A stretch of 40,091 nt of DNA, from the NCBI GenBank assembly GCA_003599575.1, contig QZKV01000082.1:1-40091 (forward strand), given 5' to 3'. Of the stretch, positions 14,617-23,015 are shown one piece after another. Under the pieces are notes generated by a model that saw only the letters and a list, made by a program, of their open reading frames with translations, was not told the origin of the DNA and did not search any database. The stretch comes from Desulfobacteraceae bacterium. Lineage in GTDB: Bacteria; Desulfobacterota; Desulfobacteria; Desulfobacterales; Desulfosarcinaceae. How positions within the stretch are numbered: the stretch's first letter is position 1; every line of letters begins with the position of its first letter. Both the position numbers and the translations under genes were made by a program.

Positions 14617-16401
14617 TCAGCGCACCACCTGGGGCAAAGCGGCTTCCAGGGAATAGGTCAAGGTCTGCGGTTTTCTTTTGAGCCCCACATCAAGAGCCCT
14701 GTCCCGTTTGTAGATGTCCTTGCGGAACTGCACCTCGCCGTCTGCATCAACCCAGGCTGTCATATAGAGCAAATGCACAGGCACCGGGTCCTTGATCCGG
14801 ATCACGTGCTGGCGGCTTGTCTTGAGGACGGTCTGCAGCCGTTCGACACTCCAGTCAGGATCAGCCTTGAGCAAAAAAGCGGCCAGTGAAGGTGCATCCT
14901 CGACGCGAATGCATCCCGAACTGAAATCACGCTGCACTTTTCCGAAGAGGGCGCGATTGGGCGTATCGTGCAGGTAGACGGAAAAACGGTTGGGAAACAT
15001 GAACTTCATTTGACCCAGCGAGTTGTGCGCGCCGGGCGCCTGAACCAGGCGGAATGGAAAATGGTTTCTCCCGTATGCACGCCAATCGATGTGGCGCGGA
15101 TCGATGGCCGGGGCGCTGTCATCCCAACCATAGTAAACCTTCAGCGATTGTTGTTCCAGGTAGCTTACATCCTCCACCAGCTTCGGCAAAATATCCTCAA
15201 CGGCGATCGTAAACGGAACCGTCCAGTAGGGATTGATCACCATGTACGCCATGCGGGCGCTGAATACCGGCGTGCGTCTGGCGGGGCGGCCGACCACCAC
15301 CCGCATGCGCATGACGATCTGATGGTCCTCGACTGCGCTGAGGCTGAAGTCGGCTGTATTGACTTCGATATAGCGCTTCCCCAAATCGTGCGGCAGCCAT
15401 CGCCAGCGCTCCAGATTCAATTCAATCTGCCGGGCGCGCTCCCGGGCGGGGATATTCAATTCCACCAGCGTTGCGCGCCCGACCAGACCGTCGGGTTCCA
15501 AACCGTGCCTGCTTTGAAAACGTTTTACAGCCGCCTCCAACGGCGCGTCGAAATGTTCGGGCGCCGCTTCGGAGAGCGCCTCGCCTTCCAAATCCCCACC
15601 GATCTTCAGCCGATCCCGCAGGGTCAAAACACGCGCATCGCGATCGCCCGGCTGCAATGTGGGGCCATCCGGTATGCGCGGCCAACCGCCCTTTTCAACC
15701 ACCCCGCGCAACTGCCGCAAGGCGGTGCGCAGATTGGCATAGCCGGCATGGCCGGGCGACAATCGTTCGATGACTTGGTCGATTTGTGCTTCGGTGACCG
15801 CCGTATGCAATACCTTCAGGATGTCGATCGTCTTTTCGGAAAGAACCCAGTCCTTATGCAGGCTCTCGGGATTGACCCGGCCGCCGGACAAATGGGCGCT
15901 CAGCAGTAAAAAGGCGTCTGTGAGCAGCACATCGAGATCGGACCACAGTGCGGCCCGCCCGGCTGTTGTCATCAGCGCGCCGCTTTCCATATCGGCGAGC
16001 ATGGCGGCGATCGGATCCAGATGGTAATCGGACGGCTGAAGCCCTTCCTGGTCGGCCTGTTCGATCGTCCGGATCAAGGCCTGGGTAATCGGTCGCAGGC
16101 CCGCCGCATCCAGCCATACCGGGAAAAACCGGCGCTCTTCATAAAACAACGGCAGGAGCCGGAACCCGCTCAGGGGTTCACCCCGGCATATAAGGGCGGC
16201 CGGATTTTTGTTATCCTTTATTCGTTCGCGGATGTGCTGTCCCACCAATTCGATAAAAACCGGGGCTTCCGAGGACCATGAAAGACCCGGACCCCACGAC
16301 GTCGCGGCCAGGCAGAAGGCCATCGCCCATCCAAACGCCTTGATTCTGAGAATGTAAAAAGCCCTCGATGTAAACGCTAAAAACAGGTGCATGGTTCTCA
16401 T
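14617..16401 (-). CDS. YcbB/LdtD-type L,D-transpeptidase
   Basis: A 594-residue predicted periplasmic enzyme that makes 3-3 cross-links in peptidoglycan. N-terminal signal or anchor segment (about 8-38), a helical scaffold region with LPLFYEERRFFPVW (83-96), a peptidoglycan-binding helical domain (FDAPLEAAVKRFQSRHG...DGLVGRATL, 284-312), and a YkuD catalytic domain (about 344-540) with YLHDTPNR (H478) and SSGCIRV, catalytic Cys497. Such enzymes bypass penicillin-binding proteins and are blocked by carbapenems (family knowledge). The ATG at 16401 is followed by another at 16392; neither has a strong ribosome binding site. Confidence 0.93.
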   Translation of the reverse strand: MRTMHLFLAFTSRAFYILRIKAFGWAMAFCLAATSWGPGLSWSSEAPVFIELVGQHIRERIKDNKNPAALICRGEPLSGFRLLPLFYEERRFFPVWLDAAGLRPITQALIRTIEQADQEGLQPSDYHLDPIAAMLADMESGALMTTAGRAALWSDLDVLLTDAFLLLSAHLSGGRVNPESLHKDWVLSEKTIDILKVLHTAVTEAQIDQVIERLSPGHAGYANLRTALRQLRGVVEKGGWPRIPDGPTLQPGDRDARVLTLRDRLKIGGDLEGEALSEAAPEHFDAPLEAAVKRFQSRHGLEPDGLVGRATLVELNIPARERARQIELNLERWRWLPHDLGKRYIEVNTADFSLSAVEDHQIVMRMRVVVGRPARRTPVFSARMAYMVINPYWTVPFTIAVEDILPKLVEDVSYLEQQSLKVYYGWDDSAPAIDPRHIDWRAYGRNHFPFRLVQAPGAHNSLGQMKFMFPNRFSVYLHDTPNRALFGKVQRDFSSGCIRVEDAPSLAAFLLKADPDWSVERLQTVLKTSRQHVIRIKDPVPVHLLYMTAWVDADGEVQFRKDIYKRDRALDVGLKRKPQTLTYSLEAALPQVVR

Positions 16402-16466
16402 TCAGCTCATATGGCGGCTGCCCGCAGCTTTCAGTCAGTGCCCGTCCATAAATGACGCCTTGGGCG

Positions 16467-16928
16467 TTACCAAACCTCCGGATAGCCGATATCTACGAAG
16501 GCGCTCTCCAGCTTGGCCTTATGGCCCTGTTCCATGACGGCCAGCTCAAGGAAAACTTTGGCCTGATCCGGGTCGCTGCACACTTCGGCCATTTGGGTGT
16601 ACAGCCGCATGGATGCCTCTTCCTTCTTCATGGCCAGGGCGATGGCATCCACAGGCTTCATAGTAAGGGATAGGGCCGCAACCGGTGCGCTCACGGTTTC
16701 CGAGACATGAAAGTCCGGAACCCTGGCGAATTGGATCCCCGCGTCGGCCTTGTGGGTGAAACCTATCAGGATATCCCGGTGCATCAGCTCTTCGGCCGCA
16801 AAAGTGCGGAACATGTCTTTTAAATAGACATCCTGCACCGTTTGAGACACCTGGTAGTAGAAATTGTAGGCCTCGACCTCTCTCTCAATGGCGCCTGCGA
16901 GGATGTCCTTATAAGTGTTGTGGTCCAT
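16467..16928 (-). CDS. ferritin-like diiron protein (rubrerythrin-type fold)
   Basis: A 153-residue four-helix-bundle protein. The diiron ligands are visible as E17 or E19 in helix 1, E47xxH50 (AEELMH), E103/E104 in KKEEAS, and E133xxH136 (MEQGH). There is no rubredoxin domain with paired CxxC, so it is a rubrerythrin-like protein lacking the electron-transfer module. Relatives act in peroxide or oxygen defence in anaerobes. The ATG has AGGAGG upstream. It is preceded on the same strand by a cupin gene and a tiny Cys-rich frame that may be co-transcribed. Confidence 0.85.
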   Translation of the reverse strand: MDHNTYKDILAGAIEREVEAYNFYYQVSQTVQDVYLKDMFRTFAAEELMHRDILIGFTHKADAGIQFARVPDFHVSETVSAPVAALSLTMKPVDAIALAMKKEEASMRLYTQMAEVCSDPDQAKVFLELAVMEQGHKAKLESAFVDIGYPEVW

Positions 16929-17021
16929 GGTTGAGTTGCCCTCCTATCAGGTTGTAAACGTCGCCGCCCCAATAACCACCATGGTTGCACCCCCCGAAAC
17001 GGCGGCCGCTGCTGTTTCCGA

Positions 17022-17078
17022 TCAGCCTGTGCAGAACGGACAAACGTGACACATGCAGCCGCCGGCAGGACTTCCCAT
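17022..17078 (-). CDS. possible Cys-rich micro-ORF, 18 codons before a TGA
   Basis: ATG at 17076-17078 with GGCGGTG 5 nt upstream, 18 bp after the cupin stop. The peptide has the Cys pattern GGCMCHVCPFCTG (Cys 8, 10, 13, 16) and then TGA. Read through the TGA, the frame continues 24 codons with a hydrophobic tail. Shifted by one base at that point, it continues as a Gly-, Cys- and His-rich segment (FGGCNHGGYWGG) that overlaps the start of the ferritin-like gene. So this could be a complete micropeptide, a frameshifted small metal-binding protein, or chance. Not recognised as a family. Confidence 0.3.
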   Translation of the reverse strand: MGSPAGGCMCHVCPFCTG

Positions 17079-17096
17079 GTTCGCACCGCCGGTACC

Positions 17097-17462
17097 CTAT
17101 TTGTGATGATTGCAGTTGGGCGGAGCAGCTTTGTCGCCATACACGTGCACGGCCAGCCAAATGGTTTCAGCGCCCGCATCGGTCCAGGCCACGCGATGCT
17201 TTACACCCGCAGGAATGAGCAGACAATCCCCGGGTGCCAAAAAGACCTCCTGCCGTCCCTCGAAGGCCAGGCCGGCGCTTCCTTTCAAGAGCAGCACCCA
17301 TTCATCCCAGGCCTGGTCATACCAGAACTCCTCAGGCGAACTGTGCCCTCTTGAAACGATCCGCTCTATCTTAACACACGCATTTTCCCACAAGGTGTGG
17401 AACGATTCCTGGCTGGCTTCCGCGATTTGCTCGAAAAGATTGGTCTTCTGGATCGTGCTCAT
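17097..17462 (-). CDS. single-domain cupin protein
   Basis: A 121-residue one-domain cupin: FWYDQAWDEWVLLLKGSAGL (46-65) fits the first cupin motif with several usual His positions replaced, and APGDCLLIPAGVKHRV (76-91) fits the second, with H89. The tail PPNCNHHK could bind metal. Such small cupins often have no known substrate. No convincing Shine-Dalgarno sequence precedes the ATG at 17462. It heads the group cupin, Cys-rich micro-ORF, ferritin-like protein on the minus strand, which suggests a link with metal or redox stress (inference from context only). Confidence 0.8.
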   Translation of the reverse strand: MSTIQKTNLFEQIAEASQESFHTLWENACVKIERIVSRGHSSPEEFWYDQAWDEWVLLLKGSAGLAFEGRQEVFLAPGDCLLIPAGVKHRVAWTDAGAETIWLAVHVYGDKAAPPNCNHHK

Positions 17463-17622
17463 GGAAATTAAGTCACAGTATTGTTAGAGGCCTGCACTCA
17501 ATGTGAGTTCCAGCGACTTTAGCCAATCGCGGCATCCAAGTCAATTAAAGCCGTCGCCTGTTGCCAGAAGCGTTCTTTCAGCGTAAAAACAATTTGGTTC
17601 ATAAATCAACCACCGGGGGCCC

Positions 17623-20340
17623 ATGGCGCTTGCGGGCAAACACAAATGGATCGCGATAGCGGCCGGACTTGCCGGAGCGGTCCTGATGATCGCATTTTTT
17701 CTTTACCTGCCCACCTACATCGAAACCCGTCTGATCCCGCGCTGGGCCGCCGATGCGGGCCTTGAGCCCGGCACGGTGCGCATCCGCCGGGTGGCTCTGA
17801 ACGGCGCGGATGCGGGACCGATCCATATCGATCTGGGCAGCGCTGCGTCTCTGGAAATCGCCGCCGTTCAGATCGATTACTCGCTGCGCTCGCTGATCCG
17901 GTGCAAGATCGACGCCATCGTGGTCAGCGGCCTCTCCCTGGAGCTGACCCTCGACGAGGAAGGCAGCGCCGTCATCGGGTGGGAGCGCCCGTCGCGACGC
18001 CAAGAATCCTACGTCATGCCCGAACTGAAGAGCATGCTCCCCATCGAATTGGAACAGGCAGGGCTGCGCAACGCAGCGGTCACCGTGCACTGGAAAAAGC
18101 ATACCTTTCGCGCGCAGGTCGACGCCGACCTGGACACCGGCGACCTGCGCCAGGGTCGCCTGCGGGGATCACTGCAACTGACCGTAAGGGGCCACCAGCT
18201 GGACATCACCGCCGCCCTGGACGACCGCACCAACCGTGTCGACCTGCGGCTGGAAGGGAGGCAGCTGGCCCTGGACCATTTTTCGGATCTCATCGCCGCC
18301 TTTGCCCGGGCTGACGCATCGGGCCGGCTGGATCTGACCGCCGAGGCGCGCGGCACTCTCCGGCCGGCGGCCCTGGCGTCACTCACGGCCACGGCACGCA
18401 TGCGGCACCTGCGAATCGACACAGGCGGCACGTTGTTGGAAAATGCGGCCGGCGCGGATGGCACCGAACACCCCTTGATAATCACATTGGATGCCAGGAA
18501 CGGACAAAACTGGCGCTGGTCCGCGGCACCGCTTCAATGCAGCCGGCCGGTCAAGCTGACCATCGACCGCCTGGACGGTGATCTGGCCCTGAACAAAGCA
18601 GGTTGGCGGGCTACCGCCGCCGTCCGCTCCAGCGTGTTGCCGCAGCCGCTGACGCTTCCGGGGCAACCCATGGTCCATCTCGACCGGCCGTTGACGCTGC
18701 ACTGGACGATCGCGGCCAACCGCGCCGAAGACAGCGCCGTGGTATTCGAAGCCCGTGCCGAGGAGGCAGGCCAATCAGCCGATCACCCGCTGGGCGTGTC
18801 AATGGCGGAGACGTTGTTCAAGGGACGGGCACCTTATTTAAAGCTATCGGGCCGCCTCAGCAGCGGGCAAGCGCAGGCCAGCTTCGATGCCGGGATGACC
18901 GGGATAGAGGCATTGCACCCCCAGGGCAGCGCGCGCAGCCCCAAACTGACGTTGACCGGCGAAATCCACGCGGGCGGCGACAACCGGATCGATGTGGTGC
19001 TCGATCTGGGCGACACGCAGGTGGAATTGGGCGACTCCACCGCAGGTCTGCCCAAAACCCAGCTGAAAGCACGATTGGCGCGGGGCGACAGGAACGAGTG
19101 GCGCTTGACGGGCGGCCTGGGCCTGAGCGGCGGCCGCATCCGCAGCCCGGCCGATGGCATTGGCGTGGACGAGCTGGCCATCCGCCTGCCCCTGCAATGG
19201 CCGGTGCCCGAAAATGGTCCCGCGGGGACATTGAACGCCGGGGCCATCCGCTGGAACTCCAAAAACATCGGAACCCTTAAAGGAAGAGTGGCGCTCAGGC
19301 CCGGCGGGCTGCACATGGACCTTGACCATGTGAGTAAACTTTTTACGGGTTTAAACGTCCATATCCAAGCAGCCGTCGGCACTTCGGAGACCACGCTGTC
19401 GCTGTCCGTACCGCCCTGGGCGCCATCGGTCCCCGTCGACCTGGCCCAGTTCTTCCCGGCCGCGGCGGGCGTGACGGTCGGCGGACGCATCGAAGCAACG
19501 GGCCTGATCACGCTCAGCGGCGCAACGATCCTCGGCGGGGGCCGCATTCATCTGGAACAAGGGCTGGTGCGCCAAAGCCAGCGGCAGCTGGCGATCGAAG
19601 GCATTGCATGCGATCTGCTGATCGATGATTTAACGAACCTGCGCAGCGCAGCGGGGCAGCGGCTGAGCGTGGATCGGCTGACAATGGGCAAAATCACGGC
19701 CAACGATATGGCCATCGACTTTCAACTCGAGCCCGACCGTACCCTTTTCATCGAAAAGGCTGTTTTGGCATGGTGCGGAGGAACCGTGCAGACTGCGGCG
19801 GTGCGGCTGAAGCCCGGCCTGTCGGATGTGGCCGCAACCCTGCATTGCGACCGGCTCAATCTGGCCATGCTGCTGGAACAGCTCGGCGCCGCCCGCGGCA
19901 GCGGCGAGGGAAGCGTCAACGGCGGCATTCCCCTGCGCTGGCAAAGGGGCCGGCTGAGTTTTGACAATGGGTTCCTCTACTCCACCCCCGGCCGGACCGG
20001 CACGATCCAACTCCAGGACACGCAATTCCTGTTGGCCGGCTTGCCGCCGGGAAGCCCCCAGCACATTCAAATGGATATCGCCACCGAGGCACTCAAGGAT
20101 TACAGCTACAATTGGGCCGTGCTGACCCTGCAATCTCAAGCGGAACGCCTGCTGGTCAGCTTGCAACTGGACGGAAAACCCAACCGGCTTCTGCCCTTTG
20201 CCTATCATCCGCAAACCGGAAGATTCGAACGCATCGAGGGCCAGGGCCAGGCCGAGTTCAAAGGCATCGGCCTCACCCTGAACTTCAATACGCCCCTGAA
20301 CGAAATTCTTCACTATAAAGACTTTATCAAAGGACACTAG
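17623..20340 (+). CDS. ydbH: YdbH-type AsmA-like envelope protein
   Basis: A 905-residue protein anchored by one N-terminal membrane helix (about 8-29) with the rest in the periplasm, built of beta-rich repeats typical of AsmA-like bridge proteins. In E. coli YdbH acts with TamB and YhdP in carrying phospholipids between inner and outer membrane. The C-terminal part carries family-like segments GGTVQTAAVRLKPG, GSVNGGIPLRW and EGQGQAEFKGIGLTL. The assignment rests strongly on the two following genes, which look like ynbE and ydbL, the same order as in E. coli. The start is ATG 17623, directly before the membrane helix; the ribosome binding site is weak. Confidence 0.85.
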   Translation: MALAGKHKWIAIAAGLAGAVLMIAFFLYLPTYIETRLIPRWAADAGLEPGTVRIRRVALNGADAGPIHIDLGSAASLEIAAVQIDYSLRSLIRCKIDAIVVSGLSLELTLDEEGSAVIGWERPSRRQESYVMPELKSMLPIELEQAGLRNAAVTVHWKKHTFRAQVDADLDTGDLRQGRLRGSLQLTVRGHQLDITAALDDRTNRVDLRLEGRQLALDHFSDLIAAFARADASGRLDLTAEARGTLRPAALASLTATARMRHLRIDTGGTLLENAAGADGTEHPLIITLDARNGQNWRWSAAPLQCSRPVKLTIDRLDGDLALNKAGWRATAAVRSSVLPQPLTLPGQPMVHLDRPLTLHWTIAANRAEDSAVVFEARAEEAGQSADHPLGVSMAETLFKGRAPYLKLSGRLSSGQAQASFDAGMTGIEALHPQGSARSPKLTLTGEIHAGGDNRIDVVLDLGDTQVELGDSTAGLPKTQLKARLARGDRNEWRLTGGLGLSGGRIRSPADGIGVDELAIRLPLQWPVPENGPAGTLNAGAIRWNSKNIGTLKGRVALRPGGLHMDLDHVSKLFTGLNVHIQAAVGTSETTLSLSVPPWAPSVPVDLAQFFPAAAGVTVGGRIEATGLITLSGATILGGGRIHLEQGLVRQSQRQLAIEGIACDLLIDDLTNLRSAAGQRLSVDRLTMGKITANDMAIDFQLEPDRTLFIEKAVLAWCGGTVQTAAVRLKPGLSDVAATLHCDRLNLAMLLEQLGAARGSGEGSVNGGIPLRWQRGRLSFDNGFLYSTPGRTGTIQLQDTQFLLAGLPPGSPQHIQMDIATEALKDYSYNWAVLTLQSQAERLLVSLQLDGKPNRLLPFAYHPQTGRFERIEGQGQAEFKGIGLTLNFNTPLNEILHYKDFIKGH

Positions 20341-20494
20341 CCCAAAGCATGAACCCACATGTAAAAAACATGTTTATTGAACAGCGTCATGGCGATACTG
20401 CGCAGGCAGCCATTCAAATCGGCCCGCCACATTTACTTCCAAATTTCATCTTTTTTCACCTTCATCTCCGGCGAAGCCGGCAAGGAGTCACTCC

Positions 20495-20710
20495 ATGAAA
20501 AAAGCAGTTCTTTGCTTAATGCTGTTCACTGTGCTTCTCGCTTACATACACGGCTGCCAGACCCATCACAAAGTCGAAACGGTGCATAAAGTCGAAGTGG
20601 CTCCCATGCACATCACCATCGATGTCAATGTGAGGGTTGATCGGGCTCTGGACGATTTTTTTGCTGATCTGGACAAAACCGAAGAAAAAATCCAGCCATC
20701 CGCCAAGTAA
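20495..20710 (+). CDS. ynbE: YnbE-type small lipoprotein
   Basis: A 71-residue lipoprotein with signal peptide and lipobox IHGC (Cys21), then a short mature part containing MHITIDVNVRVDR (49-61), the motif expected of YnbE, which forms a beta-sheet partner for the C-terminus of YdbH at the outer membrane in E. coli. The ATG at 20495 has AAGGAGT 7 nt upstream. It lies 154 bp after ydbH and 104 bp before ydbL; the longer spacers leave room for separate ribosome entry but no promoter was evident. Confidence 0.85.
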   Translation: MKKAVLCLMLFTVLLAYIHGCQTHHKVETVHKVEVAPMHITIDVNVRVDRALDDFFADLDKTEEKIQPSAK

Positions 20711-20814
20711 CCGCGTCCGCTCAATCCGGCGAGAACGATCAAAGACATTTTTGGAAGAAAAGCATACAATTAATGCGCACAACCGCCATTGTGCATTCAA
20801 AAGGAGAAGGCGAC

Positions 20815-21186
20815 ATGCATCGTATAGCAAATAAATGGCTTACTGTTTTGGCACTCTCTTTGATGGTGATGACGGCCGCCACGGCCCTGGCCCAGGACCT
20901 TAAGGGACGCATGCGCGAGCGGCTGCCGATCATCGTCGACCTCAAGACCCGCGGCGTGGTTGGAGAAAACAACCAGGGGTATCTGCACATGCTCAAAGGA
21001 CAAACCGAAAAAGCGGCCGTGGTCACGGCTGAAAACGAAGACAGGCGCGCCATTTATGACCAGATAGGCAAGCAGACCGGCACCAGCGCGGTGGTGGTGG
21101 GCCAGCGGCGCGCCATCCAGATCGCTGAAAAAGCCTCTCCGGGCGAATGGATTCAAGATGCCGCGGGTAATTGGCACCAGAAATGA
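20815..21186 (+). CDS. ydbL: YdbL-type (DUF1318) periplasmic protein
   Basis: A 123-residue secreted protein: signal peptide ending near ALAQ (about residue 23), then a DUF1318 domain with LKGRMRERLPIIVDLKTRGVVGENNQGYL and the C-terminal segment SPGEWIQDAAGNWHQK. In E. coli YdbL works with YdbH and YnbE. The start ATG 20815 has AAAGGAGAAG upstream; an earlier in-frame ATG at 20773 lacks one and would spoil the signal peptide. It is the last gene of the operon and is followed by an intrinsic terminator. Confidence 0.9.
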   Translation: MHRIANKWLTVLALSLMVMTAATALAQDLKGRMRERLPIIVDLKTRGVVGENNQGYLHMLKGQTEKAAVVTAENEDRRAIYDQIGKQTGTSAVVVGQRRAIQIAEKASPGEWIQDAAGNWHQK

Positions 21187-21239
21187 AAAGCTTCGTGGGT
21201 CGGCCACAATCTTCCGGCATCAACCTGCGTCGACTGCAA

Positions 21240-21267
21240 TTCTTCCGCTCGGAAGAAATTTTTTTAC
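21240..21267 (+). terminator. intrinsic terminator of the ydbH-ynbE-ydbL operon
   Basis: Perfect 7-bp stem TTCTTCC (21240-21246) with GGAAGAA (21251-21257), loop GCTC, followed by A and a run of seven Ts. It lies 54 bp after the ydbL stop. Confidence 0.8.
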
Positions 21268-21524
21268 TGTTTATTGCGTATAAAAGCAATTTTTGCTTCG
21301 TATAATGCGGCCAGAATTGCTTTAGGCCAATTCCGGCACAGGTCGCATTGTTTTATGTATTCAGTCATTTATCATTGGTGCAATTCTCCGCAACAACGCA
21401 GAAACGAGGCATTTCCCAGTTCAACACGTTTGAGAAAACCTTAATAATGCCTATTCTTTCAGTAAGCGAAAAGACATGGACGTACCACGGACTTGTTCAT
21501 TCGCTAGTACTGAAAGGGGGTAGA

Positions 21525-22697
21525 ATGGATTATTTGCTTCAATCCTATGAAAATAGTATTCGCAAAGGAATGCAAATCACGGGGGACATGTATCACTTTT
21601 TGGGATCGGCAATGCGTATGAATTTTTTCATGCGACCCTGGGCAGAAGCAGTGCAAAGATATGGCAGTTTTCTGAAAGAAAAAGCGGCGCCGATTTCTTC
21701 GCGGCCGTGGACGACTTCAAACCGGGTTGCCCGTCGCTGGGCCAAAACTGCTTTAAGAAAATTCAATGGGAATGAACTCGGCAATCCCTTGTTGCTCGTA
21801 CCGCCCGAGGCCGGCCACAACAGCCAAATCGTGGATTTCGGTCCCGGACAAAGCCTGGTGCAATGCGCGTTGAACCATTTTGCCGGCGATGTTTATGTCA
21901 TGGAAAAACTGCCGGCCGGCCCCAAACACGCCAACTATTCACTTGACGACTGCATCCGCTCTCTGGATCGGTGCATTCACGCCATCGGCGAGCCGGTTCA
22001 CCTGGTGGGTCTTTGCCAAGGGGGCTGGCAGGCGGCCGTTTACACCGCCCTTTTTCCGGAGCGCGTCAAGACACTGACCTTGGCCGGTGCGCCCATCGAT
22101 TTTCATGCCGGCGACGGCCGAATCAGTCAATGGGCCCAAAGCCTGCCCATGTCTTTTTACCAGGCCCTGGTGGCCATGGGAGGTGGACGCATGCCCGGTG
22201 CATTTATCACATCCGGGTTTAAACTGATGAATGCCTATGACCGGTTCATCGGCGACGATCTGAAACTTTACCAGCATATCGGCGACCCGACTTATCTGGA
22301 GAGAAACCGGCGCTTCAATCAATGGTATGAGTTTACCCAGCCGCTGGCCGGCAGGATGTACCTTGAAGTGGTCCAGCATTTGTTCAAAGAGAACAAACTG
22401 GTGAAAGGCGATCTTGAAATCATGGGCCGTACAGTGGATCTATCCAGGATTTACCAACCGCTTTACCTGGTCGCCGGCGCCAGGGACGATATCACTCCGC
22501 CCGCTCAGCTCTTGGCCATTCGGGATCATGTATCCTCACTGTGGATTGAGGAAAAACTTGCCGATGCCGGCCATATCGGCTTGTTCATGAGGGATGGCGT
22601 GATCGTTGACATCTGGGCCGCTATATTTGAACGCATGTCCCAGTTGCATTCGAATACGCGTACGCCAATCGAGATGCATTCGCTTCGCGCCGGGTGA
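21525..22697 (+). CDS. PHA synthase/depolymerase-like alpha/beta hydrolase
   Basis: A 390-residue alpha/beta-hydrolase whose nucleophile motif is GLCQGG (162-167) with Cys164 instead of the usual Ser, as in polyhydroxyalkanoate synthases (PhaC) and intracellular PHB depolymerases (PhaZ). D321 or D322 (AGARDDITPP) and H350 (ADAGHIGLF) complete the triad. The N-terminal 80 residues are short and partly helical, so it is smaller than the typical class I PhaC (about 560-590 residues). Whether it makes or breaks polyester cannot be told; no phasin, phaA or phaB gene is nearby. ATG 21525 has AAAGGGGG upstream; upstream in-frame ATGs lack one. A TATAAT hexamer at 21301-21306 may belong to its promoter, without a clear -35 box. 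Confidence 0.78.
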   Translation: MDYLLQSYENSIRKGMQITGDMYHFLGSAMRMNFFMRPWAEAVQRYGSFLKEKAAPISSRPWTTSNRVARRWAKTALRKFNGNELGNPLLLVPPEAGHNSQIVDFGPGQSLVQCALNHFAGDVYVMEKLPAGPKHANYSLDDCIRSLDRCIHAIGEPVHLVGLCQGGWQAAVYTALFPERVKTLTLAGAPIDFHAGDGRISQWAQSLPMSFYQALVAMGGGRMPGAFITSGFKLMNAYDRFIGDDLKLYQHIGDPTYLERNRRFNQWYEFTQPLAGRMYLEVVQHLFKENKLVKGDLEIMGRTVDLSRIYQPLYLVAGARDDITPPAQLLAIRDHVSSLWIEEKLADAGHIGLFMRDGVIVDIWAAIFERMSQLHSNTRTPIEMHSLRAG

Positions 22698-23015
22698 ATT
22701 GAGGCTGAGCAAGATGGGACAGGCCTCTTGCCCGTACGGCTGATGCCTTCGGCCTTGCCCAAGGGCCTTGATCCGACATACGCGCACGACGCTCCGAAAA
22801 TCCCGGCGGCGCTGCATTCCCGATTGTTTTTCCCGCCGGGCCAACCCTGCCCTTCCCCCGGCTGGTTCTGAAATTCGACCAGCCGCGGGACCATCCTTGC
22901 ATTCCAGCAATTGCAGCCGGTCTACCAGAATTGACATCGGCCGGTTGCGCACGACTCTGCCGGGAACACCCAAGGGCTGCGCCGGGCTTTATCCGGCGTT
23001 TCGTCGCACGATGGA
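22698..23015. other. 318-bp convergent intergenic region
   Basis: Lies between the hydrolase gene (plus) and the kinase locus (minus), both ending here. Only a small hairpin (22980-22985 with 22993-22998, followed by TTT on plus) was seen, too weak for a confident terminator. Open frames here have no support. Confidence 0.5.

Noticed and set aside
22536..22973. 145-codon minus-strand frame between the hydrolase and kinase genes
   Set aside because: Overlaps the 3' end of the hydrolase gene, has no ribosome site and no recognisable motif.
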